From an uncultured Oscillospiraceae bacterium (GTDB lineage: Bacteria > Bacillota > Clostridia > Oscillospirales > Acutalibacteraceae): a DNA stretch of 15,252 nucleotides. The notes beneath the pieces are model-generated. The model had not been told where the DNA came from and made no database searches. It saw only the letters and a list, made by a program, of their open reading frames with translations. A program made the translations under genes and the position numbers. Location: NCBI GenBank assembly GCA_900542375.1, contig UQNI01000049.1:1-15252 (forward strand), read 5' to 3'. Below, one piece after another: positions 1 through 7,423 of this stretch (position 1 is the first letter of the stretch; every line of letters starts with the position of its first letter).

Positions 1-2
1 TT

Positions 3-140
3 GCTTTTAAAGAGTATAATAATGATATCTTTTCTAGTTCAAGAGAAGAAGTAGAGTTCTATCAAATGAAAAGAAATCAATTTATGTTTGTTATAACTAA
101 AAAGTTCTATTTCGTACATTGCCGTATGCGCTCTCATTAA
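3..140 (+). CDS. Possible 3' end of an unidentified gene (partial)
   Basis: A frame is open from the window edge to a TAA at 138-140, giving 45 residues that end in VHCRMRSH. It contains an acidic, polar stretch followed by a basic and aromatic tail (MKRNQFMFVITKKFYF). It would converge on pflA with an 11-nt gap, a normal layout for a gene end. I do not recognise the product. Against it, the stretch is short and AT-rich, and a plausible minus-strand promoter (13-42) lies inside it, so this may be non-coding DNA. The sequence left of the window would decide. Confidence 0.3.
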   Translation, partial: AFKEYNNDIFSSSREEVEFYQMKRNQFMFVITKKFYFVHCRMRSH

Positions 141-151
141 AAGAAAGGAAA

Positions 152-862
152 TTAACATGTAAAAATACGATTTGCTCTTTCAATATCTTCCCTGTTTCCT
201 TCCCTGTATTTTGCAAACGGAAATTCTAGTTGGAGTGTTTGATATTTTTCTTCACATAGCTTTCTAAATGGGAGAAATTCTACTTTTTCAATGCAAGTAT
301 ATCCCTGAAGCACTCCTTTTAAACGGAGAAGCTGTTCTGTAGAATCATTTAAATCGGGTACAAGTACATGACGAATCCAAGTGCGAATATTTCGTTTTTC
401 TAAGACGGCTAAAAAGTGCATGACCGTATCCATATCTGCTTTTGTATGCAAATGATACAATTCTTTATCTGAAAACTTGATATCAAGCAGTACCATATCT
501 GTTACATTGAGTAAATCCAAGACCTCATCATTCAGGATACAGCCACTGGTGTCCAAACAAGTATGAATCTGGTGTTTTTTACATAAAGAAAAAAGTTCTT
601 TTATAAATACAGGCTGTAATAGCGCTTCTCCTCCTGAGACTGTCACACCACCATGGTCTCCAAAATAATATTTGTATTTTAATATTCGGTTGAATACTTG
701 CTGAGGGGTTTCATAATAGGTATAGTTCTGCCTATGCCAAGTGTCAGGATTATGACAGTATCCGCAGCGAAGCGGACATCCTTGCATAAAAACCAAAAAA
801 CGTATTCCCGGACCATCCAAAGTACCCATACTTTGAAAGGAATGAATATATCCTTTTGTCAT
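152..862 (-). CDS. pflA: Pyruvate formate-lyase activating enzyme (radical SAM)
   Basis: This cytosolic radical-SAM enzyme uses a 4Fe-4S cluster and S-adenosylmethionine to place the glycyl radical on pyruvate formate-lyase. The 236-residue protein opens with MTKGYIHSFQSMGTLDGPGIR, typical of the family. It carries the cluster motif CPLRCGYC (CxxxCxxC) near residue 30 and the SAM-binding GGE motif (TVSGGEALLQ) near residue 78. The length matches the family (about 240). The frame stays open 30 codons further upstream, but I chose the ATG at 860-862. It lies 1 nt after the pflB stop, has a GAGG ribosome site 9 nt upstream, and begins where family homology begins. The gene is coupled to pflB and driven by the ZTP riboswitch promoter. 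The activase is intact although its substrate gene is broken. It could also act on another glycyl radical enzyme. Confidence 0.93.
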   Translation of the reverse strand: MTKGYIHSFQSMGTLDGPGIRFLVFMQGCPLRCGYCHNPDTWHRQNYTYYETPQQVFNRILKYKYYFGDHGGVTVSGGEALLQPVFIKELFSLCKKHQIHTCLDTSGCILNDEVLDLLNVTDMVLLDIKFSDKELYHLHTKADMDTVMHFLAVLEKRNIRTWIRHVLVPDLNDSTEQLLRLKGVLQGYTCIEKVEFLPFRKLCEEKYQTLQLEFPFAKYREGNREDIERANRIFTC

Positions 863-863
863 A

Positions 864-2759
864 TTACATTGCCTCATGGAATGTGCGCTTGATGACTTCT
901 TTTTGCTGTTCTTTGGACAGCTTATGAAAATTAACGGCATATCCTGATACACGGATAGTCAAATTGGGATATTTAGAAGGGTCTTCATATGCTTCTTCCA
1001 ATGTTTTACGATTTAGTACGTTGACATTGATATGCTGCGCTTGCTGTAAAAAATATCCGTCTAAAATCACCACTAAATGATTCACTCTACTGTTTTCTTC
1101 ACTGCCCAACGCCTGAGGTGTAATGGAAAACGTATTAGAAATACCGTCCCTACAATCATCATAAGATAGTTTAGCAACAGAGTTTAAGGAAGCCAGAGCT
1201 CCGTTTTCTTCTCTATTGTGCATGGGATTTGCCCCAGGCGCAAATGCTTCTTTTGCTTTTCTTCCGTCAGGCGTAGCACCTGTTTTTTTACCATACATTA
1301 CATTTGAAGTAATGGTTAGCACAGATAATGTATGGATTGCATTGCGATATGTCTTTGTTTTACGAAGTTCGGTTATCATATCATGTAAAATCTCCCGGGC
1401 AATCATATCCACTCTGTCATCGTCATTTCCGTACTTTGGAAATTTACCTATGGTTTCAAAATCCACGATATAACCGTTTTCATTGCGGATTGGTTTTACC
1501 GTTGCATATTTGATTGCACTGAGTGAATCTGCTAACGCGGACAATCCTGCTACACCACAGGCCATAAATCGTTCTACCTCTGTGTCATGCAAAGCCATTT
1601 GTGTTTTTTCATAGGCATATTTATCGTGCATGTAGTGAATTACATTTAATGTATTGATATACAGCTTGCAAATCCATTCTTTATACATTTGAAATCGTTG
1701 CATTACCTTATCATAATCCAATATTTCATCCGGATAAACCGTTCCTTTTGGACCAGCTTGTGAGTTGGAAAAAGTATCAAATCCTCCGTTTAAGGCTAAC
1801 AGCAGCAATTTTGGAAGGTTGCAGCGTGCGCCAAAGAATTGCATTTGCTTTCCTATTTTCATTGCGGATACACAGCAAGCAATTCCATAGTCATCACCGT
1901 AAATGGGTCGCATTAAATCATCATTTTCATATTGAATAGAATCCGTATCAATGGATACCTTTGCGCAAAACGCTTTAAAAGGTTCAGGTAATTGTTTCGA
2001 CCAAAGAACCGTTAAATTTGGTTCCGGAGCAGGTCCCAGATTATATAACGTATTTAAAAAACGGTATGTATTTTTGGTAACCAGTGTTTTTCCATTTTCC
2101 ATCATACCCCCTAGGGATTCTGTAATCCACATTGGGTCTCCACCAAATAATTCATTGTAATCCGGTGTACGAAGATGCCTCGCCATTCTCAATTTCATCA
2201 CAAAATGGTCTACCAGTTCCTGCGCTTCCTTTTCTGTTAAGAGACCGTTTTGTATGTCTCGTTCAATATAAATATCAAAAAAACTGCTGACTCTGCCCAG
2301 GGACATAGCAGCACCGTTTTGTTCTTTGATAGCTGCAAGATATGCAAAATAAGTCCATTGCATTGCTTCCCTGGCATTGGAAGCCGGTTTTGAAATATCA
2401 TAACCATACATTTGCGCCATTTCTTGCATATATTTTAAAAACTGAATTTGCTGATATAATTCTTCTGACAAACGGATTTCTTCCACATCAAATCCGTCTT
2501 TTCCTATTTGCTTTTTATCCTGCTGTTTTTCCTGAATCAGCAAATCCAATCCATAAAGAGCAACCCTGCGGTAGTCTCCTATAATCCTTCCTCTGCCGTA
2601 TGCATCAGGCAATCCTGTTAAAATACCTGCATGGCGTACTTTTCTCATTTCTTCCGTATAAACACGGAACACGCCATCATTATGTGTGGTACGGTACTGA
2701 AACTCCTGTTCAATCTTATCAGATAATTTGTAGCCGTACGCTTGACAAGCTCCCGCCAA
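864..2759 (-). CDS. pflB: Pyruvate formate-lyase, C-terminal fragment with catalytic residues
   Basis: This open frame of 631 residues holds about 85% of the enzyme. It contains the barrel with the adjacent catalytic cysteines C295-C296 (GIACCVSAM) and the C-terminal glycyl radical loop RVSGYAVNF with G606. Other conserved PFL blocks are LTGLPDAYGRGRIIGDYRR near residue 50 and the PEPN block near 245. The only upstream start is a TTG at 2757-2759, with GGGGAG 9 nt before it, inside the 5' reading frame. Restart there is conceivable, but the fragment would lack the N-terminal roughly 110 residues of the fold. I expect no active enzyme from it alone. If the frameshift is a sequencing error, this is simply most of a normal pflB. 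Confidence 0.7.
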   Translation of the reverse strand: MAGACQAYGYKLSDKIEQEFQYRTTHNDGVFRVYTEEMRKVRHAGILTGLPDAYGRGRIIGDYRRVALYGLDLLIQEKQQDKKQIGKDGFDVEEIRLSEELYQQIQFLKYMQEMAQMYGYDISKPASNAREAMQWTYFAYLAAIKEQNGAAMSLGRVSSFFDIYIERDIQNGLLTEKEAQELVDHFVMKLRMARHLRTPDYNELFGGDPMWITESLGGMMENGKTLVTKNTYRFLNTLYNLGPAPEPNLTVLWSKQLPEPFKAFCAKVSIDTDSIQYENDDLMRPIYGDDYGIACCVSAMKIGKQMQFFGARCNLPKLLLLALNGGFDTFSNSQAGPKGTVYPDEILDYDKVMQRFQMYKEWICKLYINTLNVIHYMHDKYAYEKTQMALHDTEVERFMACGVAGLSALADSLSAIKYATVKPIRNENGYIVDFETIGKFPKYGNDDDRVDMIAREILHDMITELRKTKTYRNAIHTLSVLTITSNVMYGKKTGATPDGRKAKEAFAPGANPMHNREENGALASLNSVAKLSYDDCRDGISNTFSITPQALGSEENSRVNHLVVILDGYFLQQAQHINVNVLNRKTLEEAYEDPSKYPNLTIRVSGYAVNFHKLSKEQQKEVIKRTFHEAM

Positions 2760-3087
2760 ATGGATTCACTCCCCGTTTTAACGGACGATTGGTTTGTAAA
2801 CCAACAATCAACTCTTCCTCTTTGTCTAAATACCCGGGTTGATATGCGGTTAAAGAAGAAACTTCCTGTGTATCAATATCCAAAACACCACCAAAATTCT
2901 GCTCGACACTCAGTAGCTGATTCAGCTTTTGCATCAAACGTTGTGTACGTTCGGTTGCTCCCATCAGAAAAGAGTCATCACCTTCATAGCTTGCTACATT
3001 TTGATGAATAAAATCCTGTACATCAATGCACTTCTTCCAAGCTTCACCATGAAATCCATTCCATTGCTCAAATACTTGTGTTTCCAT
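2719..3087 (-). CDS. pflB: Pyruvate formate-lyase, truncated N-terminal fragment
   Basis: The true start of pflB is here: ATG at 3085-3087 behind GGAGG with 5-nt spacing. Family residues VQDFIHQNVASYEGDDSFL and the block ending PLKRGVNPFGG are normal. After PFGG the frame reads about a dozen unrelated residues (SLSSVRLQII) to a stop at 2719. The product would be about 122 residues, too short for function. The open frame extends 22 codons further upstream, but that stretch overlaps the riboswitch terminator and is not coding. Confidence 0.6.
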   Translation of the reverse strand: METQVFEQWNGFHGEAWKKCIDVQDFIHQNVASYEGDDSFLMGATERTQRLMQKLNQLLSVEQNFGGVLDIDTQEVSSLTAYQPGYLDKEEELIVGLQTNRPLKRGVNPFGGSLSSVRLQII

Positions 3088-3092
3088 GTTAT

Positions 3093-3097
3093 CCTCC
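3093..3097 (-). promoter_or_regulatory. Ribosome binding site of pflB
   Basis: GGAGG stands 5 nt before the ATG at 3085-3087. It fixes the pflB start downstream of the riboswitch terminator rather than at the earlier in-frame codons. Confidence 0.8.
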
Positions 3098-3137
3098 ATC
3101 ATATCGATATCCACTGCGGATAACCTTTGAAGATAAC

Positions 3138-3165
3138 AAAAAAGGCAATCCACAAGTGGATTGCC
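3138..3165 (-). terminator. Riboswitch-controlled intrinsic terminator before pflB
   Basis: On the minus strand two 10-nt arms, GGCAATCCAC and GTGGATTGCC (3144-3165), form a stem with a very tight loop, followed by six U (3138-3143). The 5' arm shares its GGC with the conserved CTGGGCA of the aptamer. Ligand-stabilised aptamer and terminator are therefore mutually exclusive, as in known ZTP switches that turn genes on. Confidence 0.88.
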
Positions 3166-3233
3166 CAGACGGTCGGCTTTGATATTTTCTATGCTCCCCT
3201 GTGGTATCCCACATTTCCGTCAGTCACATAGAA
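3162..3233 (-). ncRNA. ZTP riboswitch (pfl motif) aptamer
   Basis: The leader RNA contains the hallmarks of the pfl motif, which senses the purine intermediate ZTP/ZMP that builds up when 10-formyl-tetrahydrofolate is short. They are GTGACTGACGG (3217-3227), a small hairpin TGTGG/CCACA (3200-3213), GGGGAGC (3193-3199) and, after a linker, CCGTCTGGGCA (3162-3172). Outer stem P1 pairs 3227-3233 with 3187-3193 (TTCTATG/CATAGAA). ACGG and CCGT can form the pseudoknot. It sits between the promoter and pflB, the context that named the class: formate made by PFL feeds one-carbon metabolism. High ZTP should disrupt the downstream terminator and turn pfl on. Confidence 0.92.
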
Positions 3234-3249
3234 GATTCTTTATGTTTGC

Positions 3250-3277
3250 AGTATACCATATTGAAAAAGTTTGTCAA
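3250..3277 (-). promoter_or_regulatory. Sigma-70 type promoter of the pfl operon
   Basis: A consensus -35 TTGACA (3272-3277) and a -10 TATACT (3250-3255) are separated by 16 nt. Transcription would begin near 3243, about 155 nt before the pflB start, just upstream of the aptamer P1 stem. The -35 lies only 21 nt beyond the mreB stop. Confidence 0.88.
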
Positions 3278-3297
3278 TACCCTATTCTATCATTTGA

Positions 3298-4323
3298 TTA
3301 ATATGCATCGCTCAATGGATTGAGTACGCCATACTCTTTTTTATCCATGTCATCAATAAATTGAATAGCTTTTCCCGCACCTTCCACAACACAAGTAGCA
3401 GGATTATCTGCAATGCGCACAGGAATTTCTGTTTTGCGGGCAATTAATTTATCAAATCCATAAATCTGAGCAGATGCACCTGTCACAATAATACCGTCTG
3501 ATAAAATATCTCCCATCAATTCAGGCGGCGTAGACTGCAATACCCTTTGAATTTCTTGTGTAATTTTCATTGCAGGTTCCAATAAGCATTCCAACATTTC
3601 GTCGCTGGTGACATCTGCATATTGAGGTAAACCTGTAATTAAATTACGGCCTTTGATTCTATGCTTGACAAGTTCTGTTCTTGGATATACACAACCAATG
3701 GCAATTTTAACGTCTTCTGCTGTCCGTTTTCCGATTAACAGGTGATACTTAAAGCGGACATATTTGATAATGGCTTCATCAAACACATCACCTGCAATGT
3801 TAATGGTTTTTGATATAGCAATACCGCTTAATGAGATAACTGCCATATCGGTTGTACCACCGCCAATATCCACTACCAAACACCCATGAGGCTGTTCGAT
3901 ATTCACGCCGGCACCGAGTGCGGCGGCAATGGGTTCTTCAATCAAACAGATTTTTCTTACGCCTGTAGCGCTAATAGAATCCACAACTGCACGACGCTGT
4001 ACTTCCGTCATTTCACACGGAACACTTACCACAACGCGCGGCATAAATACTTTGCTGTCTGTAATCTTTTTTAAAAAAGATTGAATGGTATATTGAATCA
4101 AATCATAGTCGGAAATCACACCGTGGCATAATGGTTGGACGACAGATACGCGTTCAGAAGTTCTGCCTAACATGGCATAAGCTTCATTGCCGATTGCTAT
4201 AATTTCATCATTAATTAAATCTACAGCTACCACTGCAGGCTCATTCAGCACAATACCTTTGCCTTCCATATAGATTTTAATTGTCGAAGTACCCAAATCA
4301 ATCGCTATATCTTTTCCTGCCAC
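3298..4323 (-). CDS. mreB: MreB/Mbl-family actin-like cell-shape protein
   Basis: This is a bacterial actin that forms membrane-associated filaments guiding lateral wall synthesis. The 341 residues match the family length. The ATPase blocks are visible: phosphate-1 DIAIDLGTSTIKIYM at residues 5-19, phosphate-2 VVDIGGGTTDMAV at about 150-162, LIEEPIAAALGAG at about 127-139, and the adenosine motif IIVTGASAQIYGF near the C terminus. The last motif departs from the usual LTGGGALL, suggesting a paralogue rather than the mreBCD copy. No mreC or mreD is adjacent. The frame extends to an ATG at 4341, but that has no ribosome site. The GTG at 4321-4323 has GGCGGTGA 4 nt upstream and gives the usual short N terminus. 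It has its own promoter. Confidence 0.9.
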   Translation of the reverse strand: MAGKDIAIDLGTSTIKIYMEGKGIVLNEPAVVAVDLINDEIIAIGNEAYAMLGRTSERVSVVQPLCHGVISDYDLIQYTIQSFLKKITDSKVFMPRVVVSVPCEMTEVQRRAVVDSISATGVRKICLIEEPIAAALGAGVNIEQPHGCLVVDIGGGTTDMAVISLSGIAISKTINIAGDVFDEAIIKYVRFKYHLLIGKRTAEDVKIAIGCVYPRTELVKHRIKGRNLITGLPQYADVTSDEMLECLLEPAMKITQEIQRVLQSTPPELMGDILSDGIIVTGASAQIYGFDKLIARKTEIPVRIADNPATCVVEGAGKAIQFIDDMDKKEYGVLNPLSDAY

Positions 4324-4327
4324 GTGT

Positions 4328-4335
4328 TCACCGCC
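4328..4335 (-). promoter_or_regulatory. Ribosome binding site selecting the GTG start of mreB
   Basis: GGCGGTGA matches the anti-Shine-Dalgarno complement GGAGGTGA at 7 of 8 positions and ends 4 nt before the GTG at 4321-4323. The two ATG codons at 4336-4341 have no such sequence. Confidence 0.6.
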
Positions 4336-4362
4336 CATCATCTGCCATAAATATCAATTCAT

Positions 4363-4391
4363 ATTATAGTATATCAATTTGTATTTTGCAA
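4363..4391 (-). promoter_or_regulatory. Promoter of mreB
   Basis: A -35 TTGCAA (4386-4391) and a perfect -10 TATAAT (4363-4368) are spaced by 17 nt. The start would fall near 4356, giving a leader of about 30 nt. No convincing terminator separates it from the upstream comF. Confidence 0.8.
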
Positions 4392-4463
4392 TGCGGCATC
4401 ACCGCCAAATACAAACATTTACGAAAGGTTTACAAAATGATATGAAATGCCGTCAAAGTATAT

Positions 4464-5186
4464 TCATACGCTTGTATGTCTGCATGCTTCTTCAAAGGGA
4501 TCCCGTGTGTCCGAATATACATTTGGTCTGCACGCAACAGCTCCGCACAACACTTCTTTTGCACCATGTTTCATTAATACTGCCGCACATTCTGCCAAAG
4601 TATAACCGGTTGTTACAATATCATCTACAAGCAAAACCTTCTTATTGGTAATATGCTTATTTTCTTCCAGTTCATACACACCTTTCACATTTTCTTTTCT
4701 GTCTTTCAAATGTAAACGATGCTGTTCTGAATTGTGCTTTGTTTTTATCATACAATTTGCATATGGAATCCCCAGACATTCGGCTGTTTTCTTTGCAATC
4801 AACTCAGATTGATTATATCCTCTTTCCTTCAAACGTTCTTTGGAAATGGGAACACTGACCACAACTTCACACATAGATTCCATTCCTTTATCACAAACAG
4901 CTTCCGCCAATTTGTTACCAAAGAAAGTACCATATTGCGGTTTATGATAAAACTTAAAGTTGACAATCAGTTCTTGTATTTTATCTTCATATAAATATGG
5001 TGCTACACAAATGCCATGAAAAGATTCATTTTCCACTTTAGCTGTTTGAATGTCATCCAAGAGAAAGATTTTATCATCACACTTTTTACAGATGCAGGAA
5101 CCTATTGGAACAATTTCATTGCAAAATATGCATCTGGGAGGAAACAACATATCCAGCAGTTTACTTCTCAAACTCTGCTTTCTCAT
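4464..5186 (-). CDS. comF: ComF family protein (zinc-ribbon phosphoribosyltransferase fold)
   Basis: ComF proteins are needed for uptake of single-stranded DNA in natural transformation and interact with DNA-processing proteins; their enzymatic role is unclear. The 240 residues match the family. An N-terminal zinc ribbon has CIFC (residues 19-22) and CICKKC (about 31-36). The phosphoribosyltransferase fold follows, with VVVSVPISKERLKERGYNQ in the middle and the PRPP loop VLLVDDIVTTGYT near residue 190. The ATG at 5184-5186 has AGGAG 9 nt upstream, inside the end of recD2, and the genes overlap by 26 nt. They should therefore be translated from one message. No late competence machinery is visible in the window. 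Confidence 0.88.
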   Translation of the reverse strand: MRKQSLRSKLLDMLFPPRCIFCNEIVPIGSCICKKCDDKIFLLDDIQTAKVENESFHGICVAPYLYEDKIQELIVNFKFYHKPQYGTFFGNKLAEAVCDKGMESMCEVVVSVPISKERLKERGYNQSELIAKKTAECLGIPYANCMIKTKHNSEQHRLHLKDRKENVKGVYELEENKHITNKKVLLVDDIVTTGYTLAECAAVLMKHGAKEVLCGAVACRPNVYSDTRDPFEEACRHTSV

Positions 5187-7392
5187 GGTCTGTTTCTCCT
5201 ATCATAAAATAATATAAGCCGGAATATCGTCTTGTTTTGCGGTCATTCTCTACCATCGTATGAACAGTACGTTCCATACCTACCAGTATTACCATATTTT
5301 TCGCACGAGTAATGCCGGTATACAATAAATTACGGTAGTACAATTGAGGCGGTCCCGGAAACATAGGCATAATCACCGCAGGGAATTCATTGCCTTGACT
5401 TTTATGTACCGTAATGGCATAAGCATGCTCTAACTCTGATGCACTTTCCATGGTATACAATACAAATTTATCATCTACCTGGACAATTAAAGTGCCTTCC
5501 CTTTTGTCAATTTCCAGTAAGATACCTACATCGCCGTTATAAACACCTTCTCCGCACGTGCCATCTTCTTTGCTCCAAGGTAAATTGTAGTTATTTTTGC
5601 TTTGCATCACTTTATCGCCTTCGCGTAAAATAATTTGATTTATGACAACCTCACGTTTTTCCTCATGGGGTGGATTCAATTTTTCTTGTAATTTTTTATT
5701 AAAAGAAGCAGTTCCCAATTCTCCTTTACGGCTTGGACAAAGTACTTGTATGTCATTGAACGGAGAATAGCCGTATGTATTGGGCAAACGTTCGCTGCAA
5801 AGACCTACAATGGTTTGTGAAATACGTTGACTGTCATTGCATGGCAAAAAGAAAAAATCATTGTCTTTTGTTCGTAAATCAGGCATTTGCCCGTTTACAA
5901 TTTTATGCGCGTTTGTAACAATCAAACTTTCCATGGATTGGCGGAAAATCTCATTTAACTGCACTACTGGGAGTAAATTGGTGTCAATCAAATTTCCCAA
6001 TACGTTACCCGCACCTACAGAAGGCAACTGATCGCTGTCTCCAACCAAAATCAATCTGCATCCCAATGGAAGCGCCCGCAGTACCCCCTCAAATAGCGTT
6101 ACATCCACCATGGATAGTTCATCTAAGATTAAGGCATCGCATTCCAATAAATTTCGCTCATTTTTACTGAACGTAGGACGTTCTTGCTCATTCCACTCTA
6201 CCTGAAGCAAACGATGGATGGTTTTGGCTTCGCAGCCTGTTAATTCTGTCATGCGCTTTGCGGCTCTTCCTGTTGGAGCACCTAACAGAACCTTTTCTCC
6301 TTCAAATTCTAAAATTTGTATGATTGCATTTAAGGTAGTTGTTTTTCCTGTACCCGGTCCTCCCGTTAAAATGAGAATACCTTTCTCCAAGGCTTGACAA
6401 ATTGCCTTTTTCTGTTTGTCCGCATATTGAATGTTGTATTTTTCCTCCAAATCCTGAATATACCCCTCGGCACCTACTATGGATTGAGCAGGATATTGAA
6501 GCAGCATCATGAGTCTCTGTGCACAATAGGTCTCAGCGTCATACATACGATTGGTAAAGATGTATTCCCGTTCTCCAAACATGTCATATGAGACCATTTT
6601 TCTTTCTTTCATCTGCTGTAACGTAGTAACCAGCAGTTCATGTGACACATCTAATAAACTGCATGCTACTTTGATTAATTTATCTGTTGGCAAGCACGTA
6701 TGACCGTTATTGATATTGTGAGATAAAATATACAAAATACCGGACTGCAAACGAAAAAAGTCATCTTGAGGCGTGTTAAATTGCTCTGCAATGGCATCTG
6801 CACGTACAAAATCTATCCCGATTGATTCTTGACATAAACAGTAAGGGTCATGTTCCATTTCTTCTTTTGCACGATTTCCAAACGCCTTCCAAATACGTAT
6901 GGATTCTTCCGGTGTAATATGATACTGCTTTAAATACAGCATTAATTCTTTGATTCCAAATACACGCTGAAACTCGTCATGAATTTTTTCTGCTTTAGAC
7001 GCCGTAATTCCTTTAATCGCACAAAGTCTTTCCGGCTCTTGTTCAATGATATCCAAAGTTTGTTCTCCGAACATCTCCACGATTTTTGCAGCGGTAGCCG
7101 CACCTACTCCTTTAATGGCTCCTGAAGATAGATATTTTAAAATAGCCCCTGATGTAGCCGGTTTGGAACGCTCAAAGGTTTCTGCTTTGAACTGGTCTCC
7201 AAATGTAGGATGATTGACCCATGTACCAATAATCTGCAATTCTTCCCCACAACTCACATATGGCATGGTACCTACTACCACAACCAACTCATCGCCGGTA
7301 TTCAGTTCTAAAATGGTATATCCATTTGATTCATTTTTAAAAATAATTTGCTCTACGGAACCAACGAGTTCCAAAAGCTGCTTTTGTGCCAT
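5161..7392 (-). CDS. recD2: RecD2 family ATP-dependent DNA helicase
   Basis: RecD2 is a superfamily 1B 5'-3' DNA helicase involved in recombination and repair, working without RecBC. The 743 residues match the family. An N-terminal OB-like region is followed by helix-hairpin-helix repeats at about 91-140 (IKGVGAATAAKI, IKGITASKAEKI). Next come Walker A GGPGTGKTTT at about 344-353, Walker B LILDELSMVD at about 421-430 and GDSDQLPSVGAG at about 451-462. The C-terminal UvrD-like motif reads YAITVHKSQGNEF. The frame opens 20 codons earlier at a TTG, but the promoter lies across that stretch. The ATG at 7390-7392 has GGTGA 4 nt upstream and is preferred. The gene is cotranscribed with comF. Confidence 0.93.
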   Translation of the reverse strand: MAQKQLLELVGSVEQIIFKNESNGYTILELNTGDELVVVVGTMPYVSCGEELQIIGTWVNHPTFGDQFKAETFERSKPATSGAILKYLSSGAIKGVGAATAAKIVEMFGEQTLDIIEQEPERLCAIKGITASKAEKIHDEFQRVFGIKELMLYLKQYHITPEESIRIWKAFGNRAKEEMEHDPYCLCQESIGIDFVRADAIAEQFNTPQDDFFRLQSGILYILSHNINNGHTCLPTDKLIKVACSLLDVSHELLVTTLQQMKERKMVSYDMFGEREYIFTNRMYDAETYCAQRLMMLLQYPAQSIVGAEGYIQDLEEKYNIQYADKQKKAICQALEKGILILTGGPGTGKTTTLNAIIQILEFEGEKVLLGAPTGRAAKRMTELTGCEAKTIHRLLQVEWNEQERPTFSKNERNLLECDALILDELSMVDVTLFEGVLRALPLGCRLILVGDSDQLPSVGAGNVLGNLIDTNLLPVVQLNEIFRQSMESLIVTNAHKIVNGQMPDLRTKDNDFFFLPCNDSQRISQTIVGLCSERLPNTYGYSPFNDIQVLCPSRKGELGTASFNKKLQEKLNPPHEEKREVVINQIILREGDKVMQSKNNYNLPWSKEDGTCGEGVYNGDVGILLEIDKREGTLIVQVDDKFVLYTMESASELEHAYAITVHKSQGNEFPAVIMPMFPGPPQLYYRNLLYTGITRAKNMVILVGMERTVHTMVENDRKTRRYSGLYYFMIGETDHEKAEFEK

Positions 7393-7396
7393 AGTT

Positions 7397-7401
7397 TCAC
7401 C
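7397..7401 (-). promoter_or_regulatory. Ribosome binding site selecting the ATG start of recD2
   Basis: GGTGA lies 4 nt before the ATG at 7390-7392. The upstream TTG (7450-7452) coincides with the promoter -35 and cannot be in the message. Confidence 0.6.
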
Positions 7402-7423
7402 GAAATCCGTTTCTTTTTTATCC

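Larger units (their letters stand above)
864..3087 (-). pseudogene. pflB: Pyruvate formate-lyase, disrupted by a frameshifting deletion
   Basis: Formate C-acetyltransferase converts pyruvate and CoA to acetyl-CoA and formate. The sequence covers the whole family length (about 746 codons if repaired; E. coli PflB is 759 residues), but in two frames. The 5' part starts at the ATG at 3085-3087, with GGAGG 5 nt upstream, and runs to the conserved PLKRGVNPFGG. It then leaves frame. The rest continues as AGACQAYGYKLSD in the +1 frame. From memory, E. coli has seven residues (IKMIEGS) between PFGG and the next cysteine. Here the spacing implies about 17 missing nt, consistent with the frame offset. 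The remainder looks well conserved, so the lesion is recent or an assembly error. The gene sits behind a ZTP riboswitch and upstream of pflA. Confidence 0.85.

Noticed and set aside
863..952. Longer pflA start at 952
   Set aside because: The extra 30 residues are the out-of-frame reading of the pflB end, and the ATG at 860-862 has the ribosome site and family homology.
2740..2770. Programmed ribosomal frameshifting in pflB
   Set aside because: Conserved residues are missing at the junction as well as the frame being off, there is no slippery heptamer with a downstream structure, and the family does not use frameshifting.
4393..4405. GCGG/CCGC hairpin as a comF terminator
   Set aside because: There are only four base pairs and no T-run on the minus strand.
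6302..6526. 74-residue minus-strand ORF
   Set aside because: It is an alternative frame inside recD2 across the Walker A region, with no ribosome site.
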